NCBI GenBank assembly: GCA_964619955.1
Contig: CAZUJF010000003.1
Coordinates: forward strand, 215,523-279,522
Reading direction: 5' to 3'
Source: JACQFK01 sp964619955
GTDB taxonomy: Bacteria > Planctomycetota > MHYJ01 > JACPRB01
Length of the DNA stretch: 64,000 nucleotides
Of the stretch, positions 31,353-39,507 are shown in pieces (position 1 is the stretch's first letter; every line of letters begins with the position of its first letter). A model generated the notes under the pieces. That model saw nothing but the letters and a program-made list of their open reading frames with translations. It was not told the origin of the DNA and ran no database searches. The position numbers and the translations under genes were made by a program.

Positions 31353-32492
31353 TCAGGCGATCTCCACGGCCCGGTGGGTGCGCTGGGATTCCAGCGCGGC
31401 CGTGAAGAGCTTGTGCGACTCGAGGGCCTCCTCGGGCTTCACGCAGCCGGTGGGGGCCGCGCCGCCGTTGAGCTCGTCGAGGAAGGCCGCCCACATCTGC
31501 AGGATCGCGTCCGGGAAGCCGAACTCGAAGATCGGCCCCGTGATCGTCGGATAGACCGATTCGCAGCCGAGGCTTTCCTCGTGCCAGGTCTGCGCGCCGC
31601 CCGTGTACTCCATCGAGTAGAAGGATTTCGGGTGCCGCGTCGAGAAGCGGCAGCTGTATTTCGAGCCGAGCACCTCCAGGCTCCAGGTGTCCGTCTCGCC
31701 CGGCGCCATGCGCCAGGCCTTCACCGTCATCGGGAAGGGCTGCCCGTCCGCCGGATTCACGACGTCGCAGTGCAGCGTGCCGTTGTCCCAGGTCCGGCAC
31801 GGCACGCGGCCTCCCTTGCCGTCGGGACGCTCCGTCACGATCTTGCCGAGCTGCGCGAAGACGCGCTGCGGCTTCCACCCGGCCCGCAGCGGGAGGTGCA
31901 TCGCGTGCATGCCGAGGTCGCCGAGGCAGCCGTATTCGCCGTTGACCTCGACCATGCGCTTCCAGTTGATCGGCTTGTCGGGATTCAGGTCGCTGGAGTG
32001 CAGAAAGCTCGCGTTGACCTCCAGGATGCGCCCGAAGCGGTTCTCCTTGACCGCCTTGAGGATGCGCTGGGCTCCCGGAAAGAACGGGAACTCCGACGAG
32101 CAGCGCACGAAGACCTTGGGATGCTTCCGGAGCTCCCCGAGGATGGCCTCCGCGGCGGGCAGATCGATCCCGAACGGCTTCTCGCCGAGCAGGTGTTTTC
32201 CGGCGCGGATGATGTCGGTGTAGACCTCGCGGTGCAGGCTGTGGGGCAGGGCGCAATAGACCGCCTCCACCTCCGGACTCGCGAGCAGCGCCTTGTAGTC
32301 GCTCGTGGCCAGCTTGATCGCGGGGAAGTTCGACTGGTACCAGCCGAAAAGCTGCGGGTTCGTGTCGCAGACGGCGACGATCTCCGGCCGGACCTGCAGG
32401 CTCGTGAGCGCGCACCAGCGGGCGGCGGCGCTCGCGAACTCGCGGCCCATGAGGCCGCAGCCGATGATGCCGAAGCGGACCGTGCGGGCCAT
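31353..32492 (-). CDS. Gfo/Idh/MocA family oxidoreductase
   Basis: 379 residues. The Rossmann motif FGIIGCGLMGREFA is at the N-terminus, EAVYCALPHSLHREVYTDII follows, and the dinucleotide/substrate motif LLGEKPFG (EKP) is intact. A C-terminal alpha/beta domain binds the sugar substrate; YGCLGDLGMHAMHLPL carries the likely catalytic Asp/His. It is an NAD(P)-dependent sugar or inositol dehydrogenase; the substrate is unknown. Start ATG 32492 shares one base with the aldolase stop (TAATG). It is the last gene of a kinase-aldolase-dehydrogenase operon. Confidence 0.87.
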   Translation of the reverse strand: MARTVRFGIIGCGLMGREFASAAARWCALTSLQVRPEIVAVCDTNPQLFGWYQSNFPAIKLATSDYKALLASPEVEAVYCALPHSLHREVYTDIIRAGKHLLGEKPFGIDLPAAEAILGELRKHPKVFVRCSSEFPFFPGAQRILKAVKENRFGRILEVNASFLHSSDLNPDKPINWKRMVEVNGEYGCLGDLGMHAMHLPLRAGWKPQRVFAQLGKIVTERPDGKGGRVPCRTWDNGTLHCDVVNPADGQPFPMTVKAWRMAPGETDTWSLEVLGSKYSCRFSTRHPKSFYSMEYTGGAQTWHEESLGCESVYPTITGPIFEFGFPDAILQMWAAFLDELNGGAAPTGCVKPEEALESHKLFTAALESQRTHRAVEIA

Positions 32493-33325
32493 TACTCCTT
32501 CACCATCGCCAGGGCCTGCGCCACGGAGGCGTCCTCGTGGACGACGGCCATGAACGCGCGCGTGATGCCGCCGGGGTCGGCGTGCTGGACCACGTTGCGT
32601 CCGTAGACGATGCCCGCCGCGCCCTGCTGCATGAGGTCCCAGGTCCGCTGGAGGATCTCCTTCGTGGGCGCGCGGCCGCCGCCCCGGACGAGGATGGGCG
32701 AGCCCGCCGCCTTCACGACCTGGTGGTACTGCTTCACGTCGTCGCAGGGATCGGCCTTGATGACGTCGGCGCCGAGTTCGCGCGCCTGCCGGACGAGGGG
32801 CAGGATCTTCTTCAGGTCGCCGTCGACCATGTAGCCGCCGGCCTTCGTGTTCTCCTGCATCACGAGCGGCTCGATCATGAGCGGCATGCCGTAGCGCTCG
32901 CACTTCGGGCGCAGCGCGCAGATGTTCTCGACGCACTGGCCGTGCAGGTCCGGCTGGCCGGGCAGCAGCAGCAGGTTGACGACGACGCAGGCCGCGTCGA
33001 GCTCGAGGGCCTGTTCGACGGGATCCGCGATCATGCGGCTCCAGAGCGACGCGGGCAGCTTCGGATTGTAGACGTTGGCGATGTCGGTGCGGAGCACGAG
33101 CGCGGGCTTGCGGGGGCCCTGGATGTCCTGCAGGACGCGGGCCTGGCCGACCGTGAGCTGGATCGCGTCGGGCATCGCCGCGACGATGGTCTTCACCGCC
33201 TTCTCGATGTCCTCGATGCCGGAGAGGAAGCTGAGTTCGTTGAAGAAGCCGTGGTCGATGGCGACGTCGAAGCAGCGGCCCGTGGCGTTGAAGAGCCGGT
33301 TCATCCTCGGTTTGCGAAAGCCCAT
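32492..33325 (-). CDS. Class I aldolase, DhnA/LsrF-type
   Basis: 277 residues, TIM-barrel. DVAIDHGFFNE, GADVIKADPCDD (Schiff-base Lys), SPILVRGGGRAPTKEIL and QGAAGIVYGRNVVQH are the phosphate-binding and catalytic landmarks of the DhnA family, which includes class I fructose-bisphosphate aldolase and LsrF. With a PfkB kinase upstream and a dehydrogenase downstream it probably cleaves or thiolyses a phosphorylated keto-sugar or inositol derivative. Start ATG 33325, preceded by AGAGGGACG, 11 nt after the kinase stop. Confidence 0.83.
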   Translation of the reverse strand: MGFRKPRMNRLFNATGRCFDVAIDHGFFNELSFLSGIEDIEKAVKTIVAAMPDAIQLTVGQARVLQDIQGPRKPALVLRTDIANVYNPKLPASLWSRMIADPVEQALELDAACVVVNLLLLPGQPDLHGQCVENICALRPKCERYGMPLMIEPLVMQENTKAGGYMVDGDLKKILPLVRQARELGADVIKADPCDDVKQYHQVVKAAGSPILVRGGGRAPTKEILQRTWDLMQQGAAGIVYGRNVVQHADPGGITRAFMAVVHEDASVAQALAMVKE

Positions 33326-33336
33326 GGGCGTCCCTC

Positions 33337-34278
33337 TTAGAGTTCGGACACGGGGCGCAGGCCCCCGGTCGTCGTTTCGTGGCCGAGACAGGCGGCGGCG
33401 GCCAGATGGCCGAGGTCCAGGCCCTGGCGGACGGGCCAGCCTTCGTGCAGGCCGTAGAGCAGGCCCGCGCAGAACGCGTCCCCCGCGCCGACGCTGCCGA
33501 CGATCTTCTTCACGGGTTTGGAGTCGACCCAGGTCTCGCCGTCCGCATCCAGCGCGAGCGCCCCCTCGGGCATGTGGACGACGACGAGGTTGTCCCGGCG
33601 CAGCTTCTTCGCCGCCTCGGAAAGCGCCTTGCGGTCGAGGCTCTTGTCCGCCTTCCGGATCTCCAGGCCCGCGCACTGGCCGGCCTCGAGTTCGTTGAGG
33701 ATCAGGTAGTCGATGTGGTCCAGCGCGGGCAGCACCACTTCGCGCGTGCGGCCGAGCTCTTCCGTGACGAGGTCGACGGAGGTCTTCACGCCCATGGCCC
33801 GGATCCTCTTGAGGATGCGGGCGGCGTGCGGGTCCACGCCGTCGAGGAGCAGCAGATACGCCAGATGCAGGATCTTCGACGCGCCCGGATCGATGTCGTC
33901 GTCCACGAGCAGGCGGTTGGCCCCGCGGTAATGGAAGAAGGTGCGGCGCCCGGAGGCCTGCACCGTCATGACCTCGGTGTAGGAGGTGGCCGTCTCCTTG
34001 GTGGTGCGGAGGCCGGAGACGTCGATCGTGCGGCGGTAGGCCTCGGCGATGAGCCATTTGCCGTCCTCGTCCGTGCCGACGACGCCGACGCCGCGGACGG
34101 GGAAGGGGGCTTCCATGAGGGAGAGGTCGATCGCGACGTTGTGCGCGCCGCCGCCTCCGGAGCGGGATTCGGACAGGATCGTGACGAGCCGCTCCTCCTG
34201 CGGCCAGGCGTCGATGATCTTGACGCGGTCCACGATCCAGTTGCCCGCGCAGGTGATGCCGTGTCGTTTCGTGGCCAT
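33337..34278 (-). CDS. PfkB-family carbohydrate kinase
   Basis: 313 residues. The N-terminal GNWIVDRV and SGGGGAHNVAIDL, the FFHYRGAN segment, and the C-terminal catalytic signature VGSVGAGDAFCAGLLYGL define a ribokinase/PfkB sugar kinase. The catalytic Asp is in GAGDAF. First gene of the kinase-aldolase-oxidoreductase operon; the likely role is phosphorylation of a sugar acid or inositol-derived substrate before aldol cleavage, by analogy with iol and deoxysugar pathways. Confidence 0.87.
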   Translation of the reverse strand: MATKRHGITCAGNWIVDRVKIIDAWPQEERLVTILSESRSGGGGAHNVAIDLSLMEAPFPVRGVGVVGTDEDGKWLIAEAYRRTIDVSGLRTTKETATSYTEVMTVQASGRRTFFHYRGANRLLVDDDIDPGASKILHLAYLLLLDGVDPHAARILKRIRAMGVKTSVDLVTEELGRTREVVLPALDHIDYLILNELEAGQCAGLEIRKADKSLDRKALSEAAKKLRRDNLVVVHMPEGALALDADGETWVDSKPVKKIVGSVGAGDAFCAGLLYGLHEGWPVRQGLDLGHLAAAACLGHETTTGGLRPVSEL

Positions 34279-34429
34279 GACCCCGAACGGTAGCGGCCGG
34301 CGAGGGGCGAGGTCAATGAAATCTTTGGGGGCGGCCGGAGGCGTTTCTTTCGCGGCGGAGGCCCGTCCGTCGTTATAGTGGTGGCGGGCGGCGCTTCATG
34401 TTGGCCGGGCATTGAACGCCGGGAGTGCG

Positions 34430-37216
34430 ATGGGTCATTCGATCGTTTACTGCGACAATTGCGGGCTGCTGCTGAAGGAGCTGGACTTCCAGAAGGGGAA
34501 GGCCTCCTGCCAGGACAACCGCAATTACTGCTCCGGCTGCCGGCCCGTTCCGGAGGCGCCGCCGCCTCCTCCTCCCGCCCCGCCCCCGCCTTCCACCGCA
34601 CGGATCAAGCCCGTGCCGTCGTCCACGTCCCGCATCCCCCGGGCGAGTTCGGGGGACACCAAATACCGGATGGCCTCCGTGCGGGAGCCGCTGGCGGCCC
34701 CGCCGCCTCCGGCGCCGCCCCCCAAGAGCCCCCTGGCGCTCTATGCGGGGATCGGCGGCGCGGTGCTGCTGCTCCTGATCGTCGTGATCGCCGCGGCGTC
34801 CGGCGGCGGTTCACGGAAGGGCGGCCGGACGGAGCCGGATTCGTCCACGGCGATCTCGAGACCGGAGCCGGTGAAGCGGCCGGCGCCGGGGGTCCCCGTG
34901 GCGCCCGCGGGCTCGTCCCGGGATTCCGCCGCGAAGGACGCCTACGCCAGGCTGCTGGAACTCCAGCGCATCGAATCCCGGAATCTCGCGGCCCAGTGGA
35001 AGGCCGGGGCGGAGGCGGCGGAGGCGGTGCGGGGGACGGCGTTCGAGCCGGACCTCAATCAGGAGCTGGCGAAGCTGCGCCGGCGGCTTTCGGACGAATT
35101 GGGCGAGGTGGACGTCGCCGCCCGCGCGCCCCGGTCGGCGGAGCAGTACCGCGCGGCGCTGGATCTTTACGAGGCGGCCCTGAAACGCCACGCGCTGGCG
35201 GAGTGGACGACGCCGATCGGGAAGGGGCTCGAGGCGCTGAAGGCCGAGATCGAGGAGCGCTACAAGAGCCTCGCGGATCCCGCGTTGGAGGCCCGCGGGC
35301 GCGGGTCCGAGGCGGAGGGCAGGGCCGCCCGGGACCGGATCGTGAAGTGGGGCCTCCCGGAGCTCGCGGCGCGCCTGGATGCGGCGCTCGCGGCAACGGC
35401 CAAGACGCCGGAGCCGCCGCCGAAGACCGAGGACGACGCGGCCGCGCTCCGGGTCCGGGAACGCGAGGCGTATCAGGCGCGCTGGAAGGCGGCGCTGCTG
35501 CGCTGGAGTCCCGCGGCCCCCGCCGAGGCGGTGAAGGCGCTGGAGGGCGCCGCGGCCGAACTCAAGGATGCCGAACTCAAGAAACAGGCGGCCGCGGATC
35601 TCGAGGATCTGAAACTGGCGACGGCCTTCGCCGCCGAGGCCCCCGCCCTGCTGGCCAAGATCCCCAAGGGGCAGAAGGCGTCCTGGACCTACCGCGACGG
35701 CCAAGGAGCGTTCGTGCGCGTGGACGACGTGCTCTTGAAAGCGGACGCCTTCCGGCTCGAGGTGAGGCAGGGGGAGGACTCCGTCGTCTTCCCGGCGGGA
35801 GAGCTCGGGCTGGCGACGTTCGGGGAGCTCTGGCGTCAGCGTCCCGCGAAGAAGGAGGGCGATGCCCGGGCGGTCGCGCTCGCCTGTCTGCTCGAAGGGG
35901 ATGTCGAGGGCGCCGCGCGCTTCGCCCCGCTGTCGGAGGCGCAGAAGGCCCTGGTGCCGGCGGCTTCCGAGAAGGAGCAGGCGGCCCGCGATCTGTTCCG
36001 GCAGGCGGAGTTCGAATATCCGGATCCGGAAACCGTCGTGGACGCCGTGACGAAGTACCGGTCCCTGCTCGCCGAGCACGGCGCGACGGGGGTGGTGGCG
36101 CGCAACCGGGCGCTGATCGCCGCGCGCGTCGAGGCGGTGAAGGAGCACGTGCTGCCGGTCGGGGACCTGCAGGTCTCGGGCGGCTGGAAGAAGGGCAAAC
36201 ACGGCAAGGTCGAGGCGGCGTGGGTGACCCAGCAGGACGTCGACCTCGCCCAGATCAAGACCCAGTTCGTGGATCTCGCCTTCGGGGCCTGGCCGGACAC
36301 GGACTACAAGGCCTGGATCTTCGCCGGCGGCTGCTGCCTCGAGGTCTTCTCCTGCTATCTCCAGGCGACGGAGCTCCAGGGTCCCGACCCCGAGAATCCG
36401 AAGCAGAAGGTTCCGCTGGAGCCGGGCTCCGGCTCGGGGCAGCCGGTGAAGATCCCGTTCACGTCCCTCAAGAAGAAACATTCGGATCACACGGGTCCCA
36501 AGGAGCCCGACCGCTTCGAATGGATTCCGCTCGGCACGTTCCGCTTCACGACCCCGGGCCCGAAGAAGATCCGGATCCTGACGAATCAGAAGGGGTTCGG
36601 CGCCGCGACGGCCTTCATTTCCGCGACGCGGTCGGCGCCGCCTTCGGCGACGGAGCTGCGCGAGGCGGAGCGGCTGCGGACGGAGGCGCCGGGGTCGGGC
36701 CCGCGCGTGCCTCCGCCCTCCGGTTTCGTCTACCGGGAGCTCTTCCGGGGCATCGGCGGCACGGACATCGGCGAATTCCTGAAGCAGGCCGCGGTCGTCG
36801 AGAATCGCGCGAATGAGGCGGGCAACGTCCCGCTCATCGAGCACGAGAACCTCGGGGACGACTACGGCTCGCGCTACCGCGGCTACGTGCATCCGCCGGT
36901 GACGGGGGACTACGTCTTCAGGATCGCCGGAGACGACCGCACGGAGCTGCTGCTGAGCTCCGACGAGGATCCCGCCAAGAAGCAGCGGATCGCGTTCGGC
37001 GGCGACTGGACGAACCCGCGCGAGTACGGAAAGACCCCGGCCCAGACGTCCCAGCCCGTGAAGCTGAAGGCCGGGAGGCGCTACTACATCGAGGCCCTCC
37101 ACAAGGAGGGCGGAGGCGGGGATCACATCTCCGTGAGCTGGCAGCTGCCCGACGGCAAACAGGAGCAGCCGATCCCCTCGAATCGCTACTCGCCGTTTCT
37201 TCCCGTCAGGAAATAG
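34430..37216 (+). CDS. Zinc-ribbon, single-pass membrane protein with C-terminal PA14 domain
   Basis: 928 residues. An N-terminal zinc ribbon (YCDNCGLLL, then YCSGCRP) is followed by a Pro-rich linker, a membrane helix (ALYAGIGGAVLLLLIVVIAAA) and a large helical Ala/Glu/Lys-rich region. The C-terminal PA14 domain starts near FVYRELFRGIGGTDIGEFL and includes DDYGSRYRGYVHPPVTGDYVFRIAGDDRTELLLS and VKLKAGRRYYIEALHKEGGGGDHISVSW. PA14 domains often bind carbohydrate. The ribbon would be cytoplasmic and PA14 outside. ATG 34430 has GGGAG 5 nt upstream. Its 3' end overlaps the convergent aldo-keto reductase gene by 11 nt. Confidence 0.83.
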   Translation: MGHSIVYCDNCGLLLKELDFQKGKASCQDNRNYCSGCRPVPEAPPPPPPAPPPPSTARIKPVPSSTSRIPRASSGDTKYRMASVREPLAAPPPPAPPPKSPLALYAGIGGAVLLLLIVVIAAASGGGSRKGGRTEPDSSTAISRPEPVKRPAPGVPVAPAGSSRDSAAKDAYARLLELQRIESRNLAAQWKAGAEAAEAVRGTAFEPDLNQELAKLRRRLSDELGEVDVAARAPRSAEQYRAALDLYEAALKRHALAEWTTPIGKGLEALKAEIEERYKSLADPALEARGRGSEAEGRAARDRIVKWGLPELAARLDAALAATAKTPEPPPKTEDDAAALRVREREAYQARWKAALLRWSPAAPAEAVKALEGAAAELKDAELKKQAAADLEDLKLATAFAAEAPALLAKIPKGQKASWTYRDGQGAFVRVDDVLLKADAFRLEVRQGEDSVVFPAGELGLATFGELWRQRPAKKEGDARAVALACLLEGDVEGAARFAPLSEAQKALVPAASEKEQAARDLFRQAEFEYPDPETVVDAVTKYRSLLAEHGATGVVARNRALIAARVEAVKEHVLPVGDLQVSGGWKKGKHGKVEAAWVTQQDVDLAQIKTQFVDLAFGAWPDTDYKAWIFAGGCCLEVFSCYLQATELQGPDPENPKQKVPLEPGSGSGQPVKIPFTSLKKKHSDHTGPKEPDRFEWIPLGTFRFTTPGPKKIRILTNQKGFGAATAFISATRSAPPSATELREAERLRTEAPGSGPRVPPPSGFVYRELFRGIGGTDIGEFLKQAAVVENRANEAGNVPLIEHENLGDDYGSRYRGYVHPPVTGDYVFRIAGDDRTELLLSSDEDPAKKQRIAFGGDWTNPREYGKTPAQTSQPVKLKAGRRYYIEALHKEGGGGDHISVSWQLPDGKQEQPIPSNRYSPFLPVRK

Positions 37217-38321
37217 GCTGCTTCGGCCCCCAGAGCGTCTGGAATTCCTCCGGGGTGAACGGCGCGGCCGCGACCAGGGCGGCGTTTTCCTCGACGTGCT
37301 CGATCTGCTTCATGCCCGCGAGCGGGGCCGTGACGCCGGGCACCGAACGCACGAACTGAAGGCAGCGCTGGGCGTCCGTCTTCAGGCCCGGAAACTTGTG
37401 TTTCATGTCGGGCGAAAAGCGCCCGAGCAGCTGGCCCTGCATGAGGGGCACGCTGGTGAAGACCGCGAGGCCCGCCTCGCGGGCGACCTCGACGGCGGAG
37501 CCCGGGCTGCCGTCCTTCCGGACCTGCGTGAGATGCGCCAGGCCCTCGGGGAGTCCCAGATTGAGGGGGAACTGGACGGCGCGGAAGCGGTGCTTCGGCC
37601 CCCCCGCGGCTTCGGCGCAGGCCAGGACCTTCTGCAGGGAGAGATGGGATTCATGGGCCGCCGGCACGCGGTAGCCGTGCCAGGTGGCGGTGCCGTAGAC
37701 CTGGAGCTTTCCCTCGTCCGCCAGCGCCTCGAGTTCGCGGAAGGCCGCGGTGAGCCGCTTGTAGAATTCCGCCTCGCCGACCTCGGGGAGCTGGGTCTCG
37801 GGATTGTGGACGTGGTAGACGTCGATCGTGCCGACGCCGAGATTGCGCAGGCTTTGGTCGACCTCGTGGCGCAGGAACTTCGGGGTCATGCAGTGGCAGC
37901 CGGCGACGATGTCCTCCGCCCTCAGGATGCCGGGCTTCAGGTACGTGGCCTCGAACCAGGCTTTCGTGGGCGGCTCGGTCTCGCCGGTGATGAAGCCGCC
38001 CTTGGTGCAGAGCAGGACCTGGTCGCGGGCGACCGCGCCCTTCTCGACGGCCCTGGCGAGGCCGCTTCCGACCGATTTCTCGCTGCGCTGGTAGCGGTAG
38101 TTGATCGACGTGTCGATCACGTTGAGGCCGAGTTCCAGCGCGCGCATCGTGGCGGCGGCGTAGCGGCCGTCGGTCAGGGGATCCGCGTTGCCGAGATAGG
38201 TCCCCATCCCCAGGGAGGAGAGGGTGAGTCCCAGGGCGGAATGCCAGTGCCGGGAATGCGCCTGCGCGTGTTTCGCGGCGAAGGCCGCGCTGCCTTCGGG
38301 GGTCGCTTTTCCTGTGAGCAT
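37206..38321 (-). CDS. Aldo/keto reductase
   Basis: 371 residues, TIM-barrel. SSLGMGTYLGN, LGLNVIDTSINYRYQRSEKSVG (Asp and Tyr of the catalytic tetrad), DQVLLCTKGGF (Lys), and DVYHVHNPETQ (His) are present. It is longer than the ~320-residue norm because of an N-terminal extension and an insertion at TKAWFEATYLKPGILRAEDI. An NAD(P)H-dependent oxidoreductase of unknown substrate. It converges with the PA14 gene, overlapping by 11 nt. Confidence 0.87.
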   Translation of the reverse strand: MLTGKATPEGSAAFAAKHAQAHSRHWHSALGLTLSSLGMGTYLGNADPLTDGRYAAATMRALELGLNVIDTSINYRYQRSEKSVGSGLARAVEKGAVARDQVLLCTKGGFITGETEPPTKAWFEATYLKPGILRAEDIVAGCHCMTPKFLRHEVDQSLRNLGVGTIDVYHVHNPETQLPEVGEAEFYKRLTAAFRELEALADEGKLQVYGTATWHGYRVPAAHESHLSLQKVLACAEAAGGPKHRFRAVQFPLNLGLPEGLAHLTQVRKDGSPGSAVEVAREAGLAVFTSVPLMQGQLLGRFSPDMKHKFPGLKTDAQRCLQFVRSVPGVTAPLAGMKQIEHVEENAALVAAAPFTPEEFQTLWGPKQPIS

Positions 38322-38398
38322 CGCGGGGGATTCTAGCGCCGGGAGCGGCGCACGGGGAAGTTTTTCGCCGCGGCGGGGGGCCGGACGCGCTACTTTGG

Positions 38399-38427
38399 TG
38401 GAATCCCCCGCGGAGAACCGCTACCCT
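38399..38427 (+). promoter_or_regulatory. Putative leaderless promoter for the secreted esterase
   Basis: -35 TGGAAT (38399-38404), 17 nt, -10 TACCCT (38422-38427), then 6 nt and ATG 38434 without a Shine-Dalgarno sequence. The geometry matches the icd and zf-TFIIB promoters. Confidence 0.4.
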
Positions 38428-38433
38428 GTCGGC

Positions 38434-39315
38434 ATGAACATGATCGCGACGCTCCTGCTGGCCGCCCTCGTCCAGGACAAGCCCTCGCCCCTGAAAGGTC
38501 CGATCGAACCGCTCTGGCCCAAGGGTGCGCCGGGGGCGGTGGGGGAGGAGGACCGCGACAAGCCGAGCCTCTCGCTCTATCCCGCGCCGGCGGAGAAGGC
38601 GAACGGGGCGGCGGTCGTGGTCTGTCCGGGCGGCGGCTACGGGGCGCTCGCGAAGGGCCACGAGGGCCACGACGTCGCCGTCTGGCTCAACGAGCGCGGC
38701 GTTTCGGCGTTCGTGCTCTCGTACCGTCTCGCGCCGCGCTACCACCATCCCGCCCCGCTGCTCGACGTGCAGCGGGCCGTCCGTTTCGTGCGCTCCCGGG
38801 CGGCGGACTGGAAGGTCGACGTCAAACGCATCGGCGTCTGGGGCTTCTCGGCGGGGGGCCATCTGGTCTCCACGGCCGTAACACACTTTGACGACGGCAA
38901 GGCGGACGCGGAGGATCCCATCGAGAAAGCGAGCTGCCGGCCGGATTTCGGGATCCTAATCTATCCCGTGATCGCGCTCGACAAGCCGTACACGCACCAG
39001 GGCTCGAAGAAGAACCTGCTGGGGGACAAGATCGGCGATGCGGCCCTCGTCGAGGACCTCTCCTGCGAGAAGCGGGTGACGGAGAAGACGCCTCCCTGTT
39101 TCCTGATGCACACGTCGGGGGACACGGGGGTGCCGTCGGAGAACTCGATCGACTTCTACCTGGCCCTGCGCAAGGCCAAGGTGCCGGCGGAGCTGCACAT
39201 TTACGAGAAGGGGCAGCACGGCTTCGGCCTGGCCCCCAGGGACCCCGTCCTGTCCACCTGGCCGGAGCGGCTCCACCAGTGGCTGCAGGTGCGGGGGCTG
39301 ATTCCCAAGGCCTGA
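38434..39315 (+). CDS. Secreted alpha/beta hydrolase, acetyl esterase / xylanase-associated type
   Basis: 293 residues. A short hydrophobic N-terminus (MNMIATLLLAALVQD) suggests export. GAAVVVCPGGGYGALAKGHEG is the oxyanion motif of the BD-FAE/acetylxylan-esterase-like group, IGVWGFSAGGHL the nucleophile elbow, HTSGDTGVPSENS the acid, and KGQHGFGLAP the His. Likely removes acetyl groups from plant-type polysaccharides or acts on related esters. It is followed by the ilv promoter. Confidence 0.83.
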   Translation: MNMIATLLLAALVQDKPSPLKGPIEPLWPKGAPGAVGEEDRDKPSLSLYPAPAEKANGAAVVVCPGGGYGALAKGHEGHDVAVWLNERGVSAFVLSYRLAPRYHHPAPLLDVQRAVRFVRSRAADWKVDVKRIGVWGFSAGGHLVSTAVTHFDDGKADAEDPIEKASCRPDFGILIYPVIALDKPYTHQGSKKNLLGDKIGDAALVEDLSCEKRVTEKTPPCFLMHTSGDTGVPSENSIDFYLALRKAKVPAELHIYEKGQHGFGLAPRDPVLSTWPERLHQWLQVRGLIPKA

Positions 39316-39337
39316 GTTCCGAAGCTTAGGAATCCAT

Positions 39338-39367
39338 TTGACTTGCCAAATGGGACCCCCGTATACT
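39338..39367 (+). promoter_or_regulatory. Strong sigma-70-type promoter of the ilv operon
   Basis: -35 TTGACT (39338-39343), 18-nt spacer, -10 TATACT (39362-39367). The expected transcription start is near 39374, only about 4 nt before the leader-peptide ATG at 39378. Confidence 0.75.
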
Positions 39368-39377
39368 GCTCAACCTC

Positions 39378-39419
39378 ATGAACGGGCGCATTCGAGTTAT
39401 TGGGCTTGCCACCCGCTAG
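39378..39419 (+). CDS. ilvL: ilv operon leader peptide
   Basis: A 13-residue reading frame, ATG to TAG, encoding MNGRIRVIGLATR. Residues 5-9 are Ile-Arg-Val-Ile-Gly, followed by Leu, so four of thirteen codons are for branched-chain amino acids, the end products of the operon. The ribosome-stalling codons sit just before the segment (39408-39416) that can pair with the terminator's 3' arm. It has essentially no 5' untranslated region, so translation would begin on a near-leaderless mRNA. Too short for homology; the call rests on position, composition and the adjoining attenuator. Confidence 0.7.
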   Translation: MNGRIRVIGLATR

Positions 39420-39492
39420 GACGGGGGCGTGCGCTCGGTCTATAAGTCAGGCTTATAAAACCCGCGCCCCCGCAAGGTGGCGCGGTTTTTTT
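39408..39492 (+). terminator. Transcription attenuator with competing antiterminator before ilvD
   Basis: Terminator: CCGCGCC (39462-39468), 10-nt loop, GGCGCGG (39479-39485), then seven T (39486-39492). Antiterminator: GGGGGCG (39423-39429) can pair with CGCCCCC (39465-39471), which lies in the terminator's 5' arm. A small hairpin TATAAG/CTTATA (39441-39446 with 39452-39457) closes the space between. GCCACC (39408-39413, in the leader peptide) can pair with GGTGGC (39476-39481). This is the classic mutually exclusive set for ribosome-mediated attenuation. Confidence 0.75.
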
Positions 39493-39507
39493 CTAAACGG
39501 CGAATTC

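Noticed and set aside
39374..39507. T-box or other riboswitch upstream of ilvD
   Set aside because: There is no T-box consensus and no room for specifier and antiterminator domains; the leader peptide with Ile/Val/Leu codons explains the structure better.
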